Positions 54,150 to 62,722 of a stretch of DNA of 64,000 bases are shown one piece after another. The stretch spans positions 62,001-126,000 of the forward strand of contig JAVBTX010000019.1 of assembly GCA_031555935.1 (NCBI GenBank), written 5' to 3'. The notes under the pieces are model-generated. The model ran no database searches, had not been told where the DNA came from, and saw only the letters and a list, made by a program, of their open reading frames with translations. How positions within the stretch are numbered: the stretch's first letter is position 1; each line of letters starts with the position of its first letter. The position numbers were made by a program, and so were the translations under genes. Origin of the DNA: Roseburia_C sp031555935. GTDB taxonomy: Bacteria > Bacillota > Clostridia > Lachnospirales > Lachnospiraceae.

Positions 54150-55421
54150 TTACTGTTGCATTTCAATCGTTGTTGCAGAATTCATATCATAAAATCCAAC
54201 GGTATCTTTATCTGAAATCACTGTAATATTTATCACATCATATAACCGGTGGTAGACAGTGAAGTCACCATCCGCATAGCCCGTACAGCTAATTGATAAG
54301 AGATATTCGCCACCTTGGAGATTCATTTCCTGTTCAAACGCTGCCACATAAATAGCCCCTGGCTCTGCCATGCCAATATCGACCTTCTCTATCATCGTAT
54401 TGGTTCCGGTAATCGTTGTTCCTTTAATATCTTTAAAACTAAACGTAAAAATCGGGTTTGCCACCGGCTCAAAAAATCTGACCTTGGACTTTATTTCAAA
54501 GGAAGTTCCTTTAATAATCGTATTTGTATATTTTCCTTCGTCATCAATCACTGCAAAATCAATAATATTGGCGGCTCCATTGCCATATTCGTCGACATTT
54601 GAATTTAGTGTGTAGTTCGCTTTCCACTCACCGTCTGCCAATGATTGCGCTGCCACACCAGCACTGCCAATTTTTCCGCCATCCGCTTGATTGACCAACA
54701 GCTTTTTATATAGACCGACCATTTCCTTGGGTGCACCCTCATCCATTTTATTGCCGCGGTTTAAAAGCACTACTCGGTCACAGTATTTGCTAATACTGCT
54801 CAAATCATGACTAACAAAAATAATTGTCTTGCCCATTTCCTTAAATTCTTCAAATTTCTTATAACACTTCGCCTGAAAAAATACATCTCCAACCGATAAT
54901 GCTTCATCGACAATCAGGATTTCCGGGTCAATATTAATTGCCACTGCAAAAGCCAAACGGACAAACATTCCCGAAGAATACGTCTTACATGGCTGATGAA
55001 CAAAATCACCGATATCGGCAAAGTCCAGAATATCCTGCAATCTTGCATCAATTTCCTCATTCGTAAACCCGCTCATCGTGCCGTTTAGATAGACATTCTC
55101 AATTCCCGTATATTCCATATTGAAACCGGCCCCCAGCTCTAACAGTGCTGAAATACGGCCATCCACGGTAACTTCACCCGCCGTTGGGTTTAATACACCG
55201 GTAATAATTTTTAGAATCGTCGATTTACCCGAACCATTGGTTCCGATAATTCCCACCGATTCACCTTTTCTCACATCAAAACTGACATTATTTAAGGCAT
55301 AATGTTCCTTGTGTCTTTTCTTTTTGGAAAATCCCAGTGCATCCTTTAAGCGGTCACTGGGTTTATCATACAAGCGATATATTTTGCTTACATTATCTAC
55401 TTTAATTGCTAATTGTTCCAT
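54150..55421 (-). CDS. ABC exporter ATPase with C-terminal Wzt_C-like carbohydrate-binding domain
   Basis: A 423-residue protein. The ATPase part has GIIGTNGSGKSTILKIITGV (Walker A), TYSSGMFVRLAFAVAI (signature), ILIVDEALSVGDVFF (Walker B) and IIFVSHDLSSI. From about residue 260 a beta-rich domain begins (WKANYTLNSNVDEYGNGAAN), with GGEYLLSISCTGYADGDFTV near the end; this matches Wzt_C domains, which bind the capped non-reducing end of O-antigen polymers. It should export only chains modified by the WbdD-like protein encoded next. GAGG lies 7 bases before ATG 55421. Confidence 0.9.
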   Translation of the reverse strand: MEQLAIKVDNVSKIYRLYDKPSDRLKDALGFSKKKRHKEHYALNNVSFDVRKGESVGIIGTNGSGKSTILKIITGVLNPTAGEVTVDGRISALLELGAGFNMEYTGIENVYLNGTMSGFTNEEIDARLQDILDFADIGDFVHQPCKTYSSGMFVRLAFAVAINIDPEILIVDEALSVGDVFFQAKCYKKFEEFKEMGKTIIFVSHDLSSISKYCDRVVLLNRGNKMDEGAPKEMVGLYKKLLVNQADGGKIGSAGVAAQSLADGEWKANYTLNSNVDEYGNGAANIIDFAVIDDEGKYTNTIIKGTSFEIKSKVRFFEPVANPIFTFSFKDIKGTTITGTNTMIEKVDIGMAEPGAIYVAAFEQEMNLQGGEYLLSISCTGYADGDFTVYHRLYDVINITVISDKDTVGFYDMNSATTIEMQQ

Positions 55422-55444
55422 CTATCAACCTCTAATCATACCTC

Positions 55445-56281
55445 TTATAACACATCCGCAAAATGCATCCGCAATCTCTTAAATATTGTCGTTCCCAGAA
55501 ACAGGACAACAATGGTGAAAACCCAAAAGTATATGGTTAGTCCAGGATTTTCCCAGAACCAGACCTTGTTAATCAGCGCATCTCTGTAGCCCATCACGAT
55601 ATAGTACATCGGATTGAGCTGCAAAATTGTTTTTAGTAACGGTGACCAGTCCTTAGCTGTTGTCTCTATATTCCACATAATTGGCGTTACCCATACACCA
55701 ATCTGCAAAACAATATTAACAATCTGCGACATGTCACGGAAAAATACCACAATCGCACTCGTTGCATAAACAATTCCAGCTACCAACAGAATCATACAGA
55801 TGGCATAATAAAATACTTGCAGCGAATACAAATCCGGATACAGCTTATAGCAAGCACAAATTATGACGGTAAAACATAGGAAGAACAAATGCACAAATAA
55901 CGCCGAAATAATCTTAACTACTGGCAGGATATTTATCTTAAAGACTACCTTTTTAACCAAATAGTTATATTCAATCAGCGCATTCGTTCCGCCGTTCATT
56001 GCATCCTGAAAAAAGAACCATGGCATTAGTCCAGCAATCAGCCAGACTACATATGGTGCTTCAATACCGCTCTTGGTAACAGATGCCGCCGCTGATAATG
56101 CCTTTTGAAAAACAAACCAATAGACAAACACCGTTACGACTGGCTGAATAAACGCCCAAATTGTTCCCAGATAAGAACCAGCAAATTTTGTTTTAAAATC
56201 GTTTTTCGCCAGCTTCCAGATAATTTTCCGTTCCCGGTAAATCTCCGCTGGATTAATCTGGTTATTTATTTCTGCTGCCAT
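55445..56281 (-). CDS. ABC-2 type polysaccharide exporter permease, Wzm-like
   Basis: A 278-residue protein with six membrane segments. KTKFAGSYLGTIWAFIQPVV near the N-terminus is the classic Wzm/RfbA/KpsM motif, and LQLNPMYYIVMGYRDALIN lies near the C-terminus. It pairs with the Wzt-like ATPase encoded 23 bases downstream. Its start overlaps the end of rmlC by 16 bases, so production of the dTDP-sugar and export are coupled. Confidence 0.93.
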   Translation of the reverse strand: MAAEINNQINPAEIYRERKIIWKLAKNDFKTKFAGSYLGTIWAFIQPVVTVFVYWFVFQKALSAAASVTKSGIEAPYVVWLIAGLMPWFFFQDAMNGGTNALIEYNYLVKKVVFKINILPVVKIISALFVHLFFLCFTVIICACYKLYPDLYSLQVFYYAICMILLVAGIVYATSAIVVFFRDMSQIVNIVLQIGVWVTPIMWNIETTAKDWSPLLKTILQLNPMYYIVMGYRDALINKVWFWENPGLTIYFWVFTIVVLFLGTTIFKRLRMHFADVL

Positions 56282-56826
56282 GCCTTGATACCTTTCCAGT
56301 TCTGATCCTTATCCGACAATAGTAATTCCATATCTGCCGGAATTGGCCATTCAATCCCAATGTCCGGGTCATTCCAAATCAAGCCGCCTTCATCATTGGC
56401 ATGATAAAAGTCCGAGCATTTGTAAGCAAATTCTGCATAATCAGAAAGCACAACAAAGCCATGTGCAAAATTCTTTGGTACAAAAAACTGCTTCTTGTTC
56501 TCTGCCGAAAGAATTACACCATACCATTTTCCGTAAGTCTCTGAGCCTTCCCGCATATCCACCGCCACGTCAAATACCTCGCCGTTGACAACACGGACCA
56601 GCTTGTCCTGTGGGTAATTCAACTGAAAATGCAAGCCACGCAGTACGCCTTTTTTAGAGGCCGACTGATTGTCCTGTACAAACTCAACATCGATTCCAGC
56701 CGCTTTGAAATCATTTTGGTTATAGGTTTCCATGAAATACCCACGTTCATCACCAAATACCGCTGGCTCAATTACCTTCAACCCTTTAATTCCATTACAA
56801 TCATCAATTACGTTTATCTTTTCCAT
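56266..56826 (-). CDS. rmlC: dTDP-4-dehydrorhamnose 3,5-epimerase
   Basis: A 186-residue cupin-fold epimerase. GLKVIEPAVFGDERGYFMET, GVLRGLHFQLNYPQDKLVRV with the catalytic His, DVAVDMREGSETYGKW, and AHGFVVLSDYAEFAYKCSDF are all RmlC landmarks. It follows rmlA in the usual dTDP-L-rhamnose order, but no rmlD lies in the window. The start ATG 56826 has GGGTG upstream; an in-frame start 30 bases earlier is inside a strong hairpin. Two inverted repeats precede it (56839-56855 and 56869-56893). Confidence 0.95.
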   Translation of the reverse strand: MEKINVIDDCNGIKGLKVIEPAVFGDERGYFMETYNQNDFKAAGIDVEFVQDNQSASKKGVLRGLHFQLNYPQDKLVRVVNGEVFDVAVDMREGSETYGKWYGVILSAENKKQFFVPKNFAHGFVVLSDYAEFAYKCSDFYHANDEGGLIWNDPDIGIEWPIPADMELLLSDKDQNWKGIKAWQQK

Positions 56827-56838
56827 TTTACACCCATC

Positions 56839-56855
56839 TGCGCGTGCGACGCGCA
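56839..56855. promoter_or_regulatory. G+C-rich hairpin before rmlC
   Basis: TGCGCGT and ACGCGCA form a perfect 7-base stem with the 3-base loop GCG, 12 bases before the rmlC start codon on the minus strand. It is close to the ribosome site and could limit translation of rmlC or stop RNA decay. Confidence 0.45.
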
Positions 56856-56868
56856 ATTCAAATCAATA

Positions 56869-56893
56869 GTTGAACACGCATTTTTTGTTCAAC
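56869..56893. terminator. Hairpin at the end of rmlA
   Basis: GTTGAACA and TGTTCAAC form a perfect 8-base stem around a 9-base loop, directly after the rmlA stop codon. No U-tract follows on the minus strand, so it is more likely an RNA-stability or partial-attenuation element than a full terminator. Confidence 0.4.
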
Positions 56894-56895
56894 CT

Positions 56896-57774
56896 TTACA
56901 GCCCCTCCGCAATTTCCATCAAATATTGACCATATTCCGTCTTCAAAAGCGGCTGTGCCAATTCAATCAATTGTTCTTTATTAATAAATCCGCGCTTATA
57001 AGCGATTTCTTCAATACAAGATATATATAAGCCCTGACGTTTCTGGAAGGCTGCTACGAAATCAGCGGCCGCTAAGAGCATATCGTGATTTCCGGTATCT
57101 AACCAGGCAAATCCTCTGCCCAAAGTCTCTACTGACAATGTACCCTTGTCTAAATACGCATTGTTGACACTGGTGATTTCGATTTCACCGCGCGCTGATG
57201 GTTTTACATTTTTAGCGATTTCAACCACACTGTTGTCATAGAAATATAGACCTGGTACAGCATAGTTGGATTTTGGATGTTCTGGTTTTTCTTCAATTGA
57301 CAGTGCTTTACCATTCTCATCAAACTCGACCACGCCATATTCTCTTGGGTCTCTGACATAGTAACCAAAGATCGTTGAACCGCCATCTTTTTCCGTTCGC
57401 TCAGCGGCTGAACGAAGCACTTTTGAAAAACTCTGACCGTAGAAAATATTATCGCCAAGTACCAGTGCCACTGCATCATCACCGATAAACTCTTCACCGA
57501 TAATAAATGCATCAGCCAGTCCCCTTGGACTCTCCTGAATCTTATATTCAAAACGCATTCCCAACTGCTCTCCAGTTCCTAGCAGTTCCTCAAATACTGG
57601 CAAATCTCTTGGAGTGGAAATAATCAATACTTCCCGGATGCCTGCTAACATCAAGGTCGATAATGGATAATAAATCATCGGCTTGTCATAAATCGGCATA
57701 ATCTGTTTGGAAATTGCTTTGGTTAATGGATATAGTCTGGTTCCGGATCCTCCGGCTAAAATAATACCTTTCAT
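56896..57774 (-). CDS. rmlA: Glucose-1-phosphate thymidylyltransferase
   Basis: A 292-residue enzyme that makes dTDP-glucose from glucose-1-phosphate and dTTP. MKGIILAGGSGTRLYPLTKA, then PIYDKPMIYYPLSTLMLAGI, LVLGDNIFYGQSF, and FAWLDTGNHDMLL are family landmarks. The start ATG 57774 has AGGAGG 6 bases upstream; an in-frame upstream start has no such site. It lies between rmlB and rmlC on the same strand and feeds dTDP-glucose to RmlB. Confidence 0.97.
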   Translation of the reverse strand: MKGIILAGGSGTRLYPLTKAISKQIMPIYDKPMIYYPLSTLMLAGIREVLIISTPRDLPVFEELLGTGEQLGMRFEYKIQESPRGLADAFIIGEEFIGDDAVALVLGDNIFYGQSFSKVLRSAAERTEKDGGSTIFGYYVRDPREYGVVEFDENGKALSIEEKPEHPKSNYAVPGLYFYDNSVVEIAKNVKPSARGEIEITSVNNAYLDKGTLSVETLGRGFAWLDTGNHDMLLAAADFVAAFQKRQGLYISCIEEIAYKRGFINKEQLIELAQPLLKTEYGQYLMEIAEGL

Positions 57775-57794
57775 TATTGCCCTCCTAGTCCAAA

Positions 57795-57819
57795 GCGGAT
57801 GTGCCACCGTCACACCCGC
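57795..57819. promoter_or_regulatory. Hairpin in the leader of rmlA
   Basis: On the minus strand, GCGGGTGTG and CACATCCGC pair over 9 bases with one G-U pair, loop ACGGTGG, between rmlB and rmlA. It ends a few bases before the AGGAGG site of rmlA. Together with the hairpins before rmlC it suggests post-transcriptional control of the rml genes. Confidence 0.4.
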
Positions 57820-57844
57820 CTTGCTGCACTATATTTATTATTGA

Positions 57845-58924
57845 TTATTTATACATGTCCTGATAGTATTTCTGATAATCACCACTGGTTACATTGTTCA
57901 TCCAGTCCTCATGCTCAAAGAACCAAGCAATTGTCTTGCGGATTCCTTCTTTAAACATTGTTTCCGGCTCCCAGCCAATCTCCGCTTTGATTTTATCCGG
58001 TGCGATTGCATACCTACGGTCATGACCCATACGGTCCTCCACATAAGTAATCAAGTCGGTACTAACCAATGCTTTTCTTGGGTCGCCTTCTGGCAACATT
58101 TCCTGTAATGTCTCAATAATAATATTGATAATCTCGATATTCTGTTTCTCGTTATGGCCGCCGATATTATAGGTCTCGCCTAATTTACCGTTTTCCTGAA
58201 CCATATCAATGCCCTTGGCATGGTCATCAACATACAGCCAATCACGGACATTTTTTCCATCGCCATATACTGGCAGCTTCTTACCCTGTAATGCGTTGTT
58301 GATAATCAATGGAATCAGTTTCTCTGGGAACTGGAATGGTCCATAGTTATTGGAACAGTTGGTAATATTCGCTGGAAATTTATAAGTATCAACATAAGCC
58401 TTTACCAAGAAATCCGAACTTGCTTTACTTGCTGAATATGGGCTATGCGGATCATATGGTGAAGTCTCATAGAAAAATGCGTTCTCATCATCCGGCAGAG
58501 AACCGTACACTTCATCAGTCGAAACATGTAAGAATTTCTTGCCTTCTTTAAAACCGCCCTCTGGCAGCTCCCATGCTGCTTTCGCGCTGTTCAGCATAAC
58601 GGCTGTTCCCATGACATTGGTCTGAACAAATACTTCTGGGTTTTTAATGCTTCGGTCAACATGACTCTCGGCTGCAAAATGAACGACACGGTCAATGTCA
58701 TTTTCATCAAATATCTTCGAAATTGCTTCTTTATCGCAAATGTCTGCCTTTATAAAGGTATAGTTATCTCTATTTTCAACATCCTTCAAGTTTTCCAGAT
58801 TTCCGGCATATGTCAGCTTGTCTACATTAATGATTCTAATTTCATTGTCATATTTGCGAAACATGTAGTGAATATAATTGGAACCAATAAATCCAGCTCC
58901 TCCGGTTACTAAATAAGTTCTCAT
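57845..58924 (-). CDS. rmlB: dTDP-glucose 4,6-dehydratase
   Basis: A 359-residue short-chain dehydrogenase. TYLVTGGAGFIGSNYIHYMF binds NAD, HVSTDEVYGSLPDDENAFF has the catalytic Thr-Asp-Glu region, and YSASKASSDFLVKAY the Tyr-x-x-x-Lys. NNYGPFQFPEKLIPLIINNA and RMGHDRRYAIAP are also typical of RmlB. The start ATG 58924 has GAGGAGG upstream and lies 43 bases after a strong promoter; an in-frame start 114 bases earlier lies before that promoter and is wrong. Confidence 0.97.
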   Translation of the reverse strand: MRTYLVTGGAGFIGSNYIHYMFRKYDNEIRIINVDKLTYAGNLENLKDVENRDNYTFIKADICDKEAISKIFDENDIDRVVHFAAESHVDRSIKNPEVFVQTNVMGTAVMLNSAKAAWELPEGGFKEGKKFLHVSTDEVYGSLPDDENAFFYETSPYDPHSPYSASKASSDFLVKAYVDTYKFPANITNCSNNYGPFQFPEKLIPLIINNALQGKKLPVYGDGKNVRDWLYVDDHAKGIDMVQENGKLGETYNIGGHNEKQNIEIINIIIETLQEMLPEGDPRKALVSTDLITYVEDRMGHDRRYAIAPDKIKAEIGWEPETMFKEGIRKTIAWFFEHEDWMNNVTSGDYQKYYQDMYK

Positions 58925-58966
58925 TTTGGAATTCCTCCTCTTACCTTCGTTGTAATAAATCGTTTC

Positions 58967-58995
58967 ATTATAGCATTTATCCCATAACATTGCAA
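58967..58995 (-). promoter_or_regulatory. Predicted sigma-A promoter for rmlB, extended -10
   Basis: On the minus strand, TTGCAA (58995-58990), a 17-base spacer and TGCTATAAT (extended -10; TATAAT at 58972-58967) lie 43 bases before rmlB. It abuts the stop codon of the upstream membrane-protein gene. It is the best-scoring promoter by eye in the window and probably starts the rml/ABC exporter operon. Confidence 0.7.
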
Positions 58996-58997
58996 AT

Positions 58998-60341
58998 TCA
59001 TACCACTTCATACAAAAACTGTAAATTTTCCAGAACATTTGACAGCACCCAAATAAGTGCTATCGTTTTTATCAGCAGACCCTCTATTTTCTGAAAAGAA
59101 ATTCTGAATCTATTTCGGCAGACACAGTATCCACAGACAAAAATAAGTGAAAAATAAAAATAAGTAAATACCCGGTTGGCCGACGCATATAGGGTTGGAC
59201 TGAATCCCATGACCACCGCGGTAGCAAATCCAGCGCCCAGAATAAACAACATTGCCCAGAATTCGCCGCGCCATTTATCCAACAATTGATGCATCGCATA
59301 AATCACACCAAAGATTACTGCAAACAACTCCAGCAAAAACAAAATTGTATGCAAGCCCAGCCATTTTACGTCAAAGGTCTGGATTGGAACCACAAAAATC
59401 TCTTTCAGCACCGGAAACATTGATATCAGGATGCTATGAGCAGCCAGTAACAGAACCGGTAATGCGGCCAGCATCGTTTTCAGGTAATGATGGGTTTTCT
59501 TGTAAACCAATACCATCAGTGTAACCGCCACTACCCAGAATAACGGATTCAGCTCAGCGATAAAGACCCGCATCACATTCAAAAGACCTAAGCATAATTT
59601 CTGTAGCAGTGTATAATCAAAAAATTCTGGCACCCGGTTTGTCGCCTCAACATAAAAACGAGCATTATTTCCGGGACAGGTCTGAATAAAAATCAGGGAT
59701 GCAATGTTGATAACCAGTGTCATATACAAGAATGGATTTTTAAACTGTTTTTTCTTCAACTGCGTGACTAACGCAATCACCACAATTGTCAGCATCACCA
59801 CTGAGACTTGTTCCTGATTACAGGTAAAGACAAGCACCACAGCACAGATGATATATTCATACCATTTTATCTTTTGATTTTTGATACATTTTTTTAAATA
59901 CAAGCTGATAAAAAGCAGCCCCCATAACGGCCAAATACAGTTTACCGTGGTCGTAATCCAGCCAGCAGAAACCATATCCTTGAATGGATACATCAAAACT
60001 AGGAAACAGCAATACCATCGCTCCTTTTCATTCGCCTCCACCAGGCTGCAAATGATCATTGTAATAGAAGATAAAATCAGTATATCCGCTACCTTCCACA
60101 GAACCGGAAACATGATTGGTACATACAAAAGCAAATCAATCAAAGTTCTTGAAGACCATTCCACATATCGTTTATGAAGAATTTCCGGCAGCGACATCTT
60201 GGTAAAAACATCTCTAAAGTAGATATCATCATTACTATTTGTATCGATAAAGCAATGATACGTAATAAAAACCAGTGTTACAAATAAAAATGGCAGATAC
60301 TTTCGGTACTTTTCAAATGTCAGGGACAAATTCTTTCTCAT
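58998..60341 (-). CDS. Polytopic membrane protein, GT-C/DUF6056-like
   Basis: A 447-residue protein with about 11-12 membrane segments. The N-terminal loop has NDDIYFRDVFTKMS and YVEWSSRTLIDLLLY, a pattern seen in GtrII- and DUF6056-type membrane proteins; WITTTVNCIWPLWGLL and TCNQEQVSVVML lie further on. These families are thought to add sugars on the outer face with a lipid-linked donor, but I do not see a proven catalytic motif. It lies between the second flippase gene and rmlB. GAGGAG precedes ATG 60341. Confidence 0.6.
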   Translation of the reverse strand: MRKNLSLTFEKYRKYLPFLFVTLVFITYHCFIDTNSNDDIYFRDVFTKMSLPEILHKRYVEWSSRTLIDLLLYVPIMFPVLWKVADILILSSITMIICSLVEANEKERWYCCFLVLMYPFKDMVSAGWITTTVNCIWPLWGLLFISLYLKKCIKNQKIKWYEYIICAVVLVFTCNQEQVSVVMLTIVVIALVTQLKKKQFKNPFLYMTLVINIASLIFIQTCPGNNARFYVEATNRVPEFFDYTLLQKLCLGLLNVMRVFIAELNPLFWVVAVTLMVLVYKKTHHYLKTMLAALPVLLLAAHSILISMFPVLKEIFVVPIQTFDVKWLGLHTILFLLELFAVIFGVIYAMHQLLDKWRGEFWAMLFILGAGFATAVVMGFSPTLYASANRVFTYFYFSLIFVCGYCVCRNRFRISFQKIEGLLIKTIALIWVLSNVLENLQFLYEVV

Positions 60342-60353
60342 ATCTGCTCCTCT

Positions 60354-61817
60354 TTATTGGCGTTTGCGAAATGCTAAAACCACTTTTTCCCATTCACTCA
60401 TGACAATTTCATTTCTTAACAGCAGCAAGCACAAGAAATAGCTTCCTGCTCCAAGAATCATCATGGCAAACATGTAGACAATATAGTTAGGAAATGTAAT
60501 CTGGGTAAAGCCAAAGTAGATTGCAATCATTGGTAGGCTTGCCAACACATATTGCCAGCTTCCTTTCACCATCTGCCCGATATCAATTAGTTTTCTGCCC
60601 ATCGCAAAGCAGATAATCATTACCATTCCCTCTGCAATAACGGTTCCTACCGCTGCCCCACTATAACTAAGTTTAGGAATCAACAAAAAGTTAATAATCA
60701 CATTCGTAATCGCACCGCCGCAAGTCGCCCAAAATATAATCTTTTCTTTTTTGTGCGGCATAAAAATCTGATATGCGATAAATCCATTAATCGGCGAAAA
60801 GAATAAATTTAAAACCATAATTCGCTCCGGCGTAACAGCGGCTAAAAATTCTTCGCCGGCAATGAAAAGAATAATTTCTGGTGCAATCAGCCACATTCCC
60901 ACCATACATGGAACAATTAACATCATCAGAAAGCTAAACGCCCTCCTCAGCAAACGACGAAAGTCCTCTTGCATTCCTTTTTCAAAATAATAAGCTACTC
61001 TTGGCATTATCACTGTACTTAACGATTTTATCAAAGTACAAAGCACTTGGTTGGTCTTTGTTGCTGCGGTATAAATACCAACATCGTCATCACCTTTCAT
61101 CAAACCCAACATGGTAATGTCAGAATTTAAATAAATGACCGATGCAATCGATACACCAAACATATACGTCATTGGCTTCATGTGTGTTTTCAGCGAATCC
61201 CACGCAATCTTCTCAGAAAACAAATGCACGTATTTCCGGCTATAGAAAAAATTTAAAATCCCCGAACCAGCCGTGGAAAATGCCATCAATCCGACATACC
61301 AGGCCACATCCCGTTCACTTCGAACAAAAACAAAAAGAGCAATCAGAGAAATAATTTGAAATAAAACCGAACGAATCGTGATATATCTGTATTCTTCCAA
61401 CAGCTCGTACAGCCATTCCATCCCTAATGTGGTAAATAAAACGCTGGTGCTACTAATCACCAGGAGAATCTGGTATCCCTCAAATTTGGGAATGAATAAT
61501 AAAATAACAAATAATAAATATGCACATCCGGTGGTACATAGATTTATAAAAAACATTTCTGAGACAAACTTATTCAGGCGTTTTTTATCATCTCTTATCT
61601 TTGCCCCTTGCGTAATCGCATAATTGTTGACGCCAAACGCTGCCACTAACAAAATATAACTGACAATTGATGTCACATAGGTTGCTCGTCCAATTCCAGC
61701 TGTGTGCAGAACACGGTTTGCATATGGGTAAGTAATAAGCGGAAAAAGAATTGTCATTAATACCCTGATAAAGTTCATAACAAAATTAAATTTTATTGAT
61801 TTCATATTGTTCAACAT
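60354..61817 (-). CDS. Wzx-type oligosaccharide flippase (second)
   Basis: A 487-residue protein with about 14 membrane segments. LFPLITYPYANRVLHTAGIG near the N-terminus is a signature of RfbX-type flippases, and KLSYSGAAVGTVIAEGMVMI lies near the C-terminus. It differs from the flippase at 20233-21507 and belongs to a group with GT2 enzymes upstream, so it probably moves another lipid-linked glycan. It overlaps the GT2 gene by 7 bases. Starts ATG 61817 and ATG 61805 are both possible; I keep the first, near AAGGAA. Confidence 0.92.
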   Translation of the reverse strand: MLNNMKSIKFNFVMNFIRVLMTILFPLITYPYANRVLHTAGIGRATYVTSIVSYILLVAAFGVNNYAITQGAKIRDDKKRLNKFVSEMFFINLCTTGCAYLLFVILLFIPKFEGYQILLVISSTSVLFTTLGMEWLYELLEEYRYITIRSVLFQIISLIALFVFVRSERDVAWYVGLMAFSTAGSGILNFFYSRKYVHLFSEKIAWDSLKTHMKPMTYMFGVSIASVIYLNSDITMLGLMKGDDDVGIYTAATKTNQVLCTLIKSLSTVIMPRVAYYFEKGMQEDFRRLLRRAFSFLMMLIVPCMVGMWLIAPEIILFIAGEEFLAAVTPERIMVLNLFFSPINGFIAYQIFMPHKKEKIIFWATCGGAITNVIINFLLIPKLSYSGAAVGTVIAEGMVMIICFAMGRKLIDIGQMVKGSWQYVLASLPMIAIYFGFTQITFPNYIVYMFAMMILGAGSYFLCLLLLRNEIVMSEWEKVVLAFRKRQ

Positions 61818-62722
61818 TCTTCCTTAAGCTTTTGAAGTAAAATTTGCATTGATGCAACCTGATTTTCCAAATAAAAAATTTCTTTTTTTCGCTGGGATTT
61901 ATAAACAAAATTAGTGGCCACATCCTCTAAATGAAGCACCTCTAACTCGGGATTATATACCATTAATAATCCGTTTTTCTGACAACGCAAAAATAGTATT
62001 TCCTCTTCTCGGAACATAAAAGTAGCCGAGTCGAAAGCATCATCAAACCGTTCTAAATACTTTGGTGAAAAAATCAAACAACATCCATGCAGGATTATAT
62101 TTTCATGACGCTCTCTTGAACCCGCCACCATATCTTCATGAAATTTGAGTTCCTCCATCACGTGTATTTTTCCCAGAAAGATACGGAGCATTGTTTTGAA
62201 GTTTTCCCAGATATTCCACAACTTGTAAAATCTGGATTTTATTTGCTTTAATCTTTTTATATAGTGATTACGCTCTTTTGTCAAGACATCAGGGGGAGCC
62301 ATTTTATAATACATCGCATTTTCCATATTTCCCTTTAAGGTAATATGTGGTCCTGCCACAGCAAACTGAGAGTTTAGATATTCTGCTACCACTCTTTGCA
62401 TAAAATCCTCCTGTTCAATCATAACATCATTATTCATGACGCAGATAAAATCACAAGACAGTTGATTTTTCGCATAGACATAACCAACATTATTTCCTTT
62501 GGCAAAGCCTAAATTTTCTTCAGAAATCAAAACCGTTACCCTTGAATCATTTTCGTAATGTTGAAGCAGCTCTTTCCCCGAATCATTTGGAGAGGCATTG
62601 TCAACAACAACGACCGCATAGTTTGCCTCTTTCAATTTTTCTTTTATAGCACTTACACTTTGAATCGTCATTTCGATTGTACAATAGTGCAGTACGACAA
62701 ACCCAAATTTATTCTCTTTCAT
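61811..62722 (-). CDS. GT2 glycosyltransferase, rhamnosyltransferase-like
   Basis: A 303-residue GT-A enzyme. FGFVVLHYCTIEMTIQSVSA, VVVVDNASPNDSGKELL, EENLGFAKGNNVGYVYA and CVMNNDVMIEQEDF resemble WbbL-type rhamnosyltransferases. HGCCLIFSPKYLERFDDAFD is also typical. The start ATG 62722 has AAGGAAG upstream and overlaps the preceding stop codon (TAATG). With rmlBAC close by, a dTDP-rhamnose donor is plausible but not shown by the sequence. Confidence 0.88.
   Translation of the reverse strand: MKENKFGFVVLHYCTIEMTIQSVSAIKEKLKEANYAVVVVDNASPNDSGKELLQHYENDSRVTVLISEENLGFAKGNNVGYVYAKNQLSCDFICVMNNDVMIEQEDFMQRVVAEYLNSQFAVAGPHITLKGNMENAMYYKMAPPDVLTKERNHYIKRLKQIKSRFYKLWNIWENFKTMLRIFLGKIHVMEELKFHEDMVAGSRERHENIILHGCCLIFSPKYLERFDDAFDSATFMFREEEILFLRCQKNGLLMVYNPELEVLHLEDVATNFVYKSQRKKEIFYLENQVASMQILLQKLKEEC

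Noticed and set aside
58925..59038. Longer N-terminus for rmlB
   Set aside because: It would start upstream of the predicted promoter, runs into the preceding gene, and lacks a ribosome site; the NAD-binding motif begins at ATG 58924.
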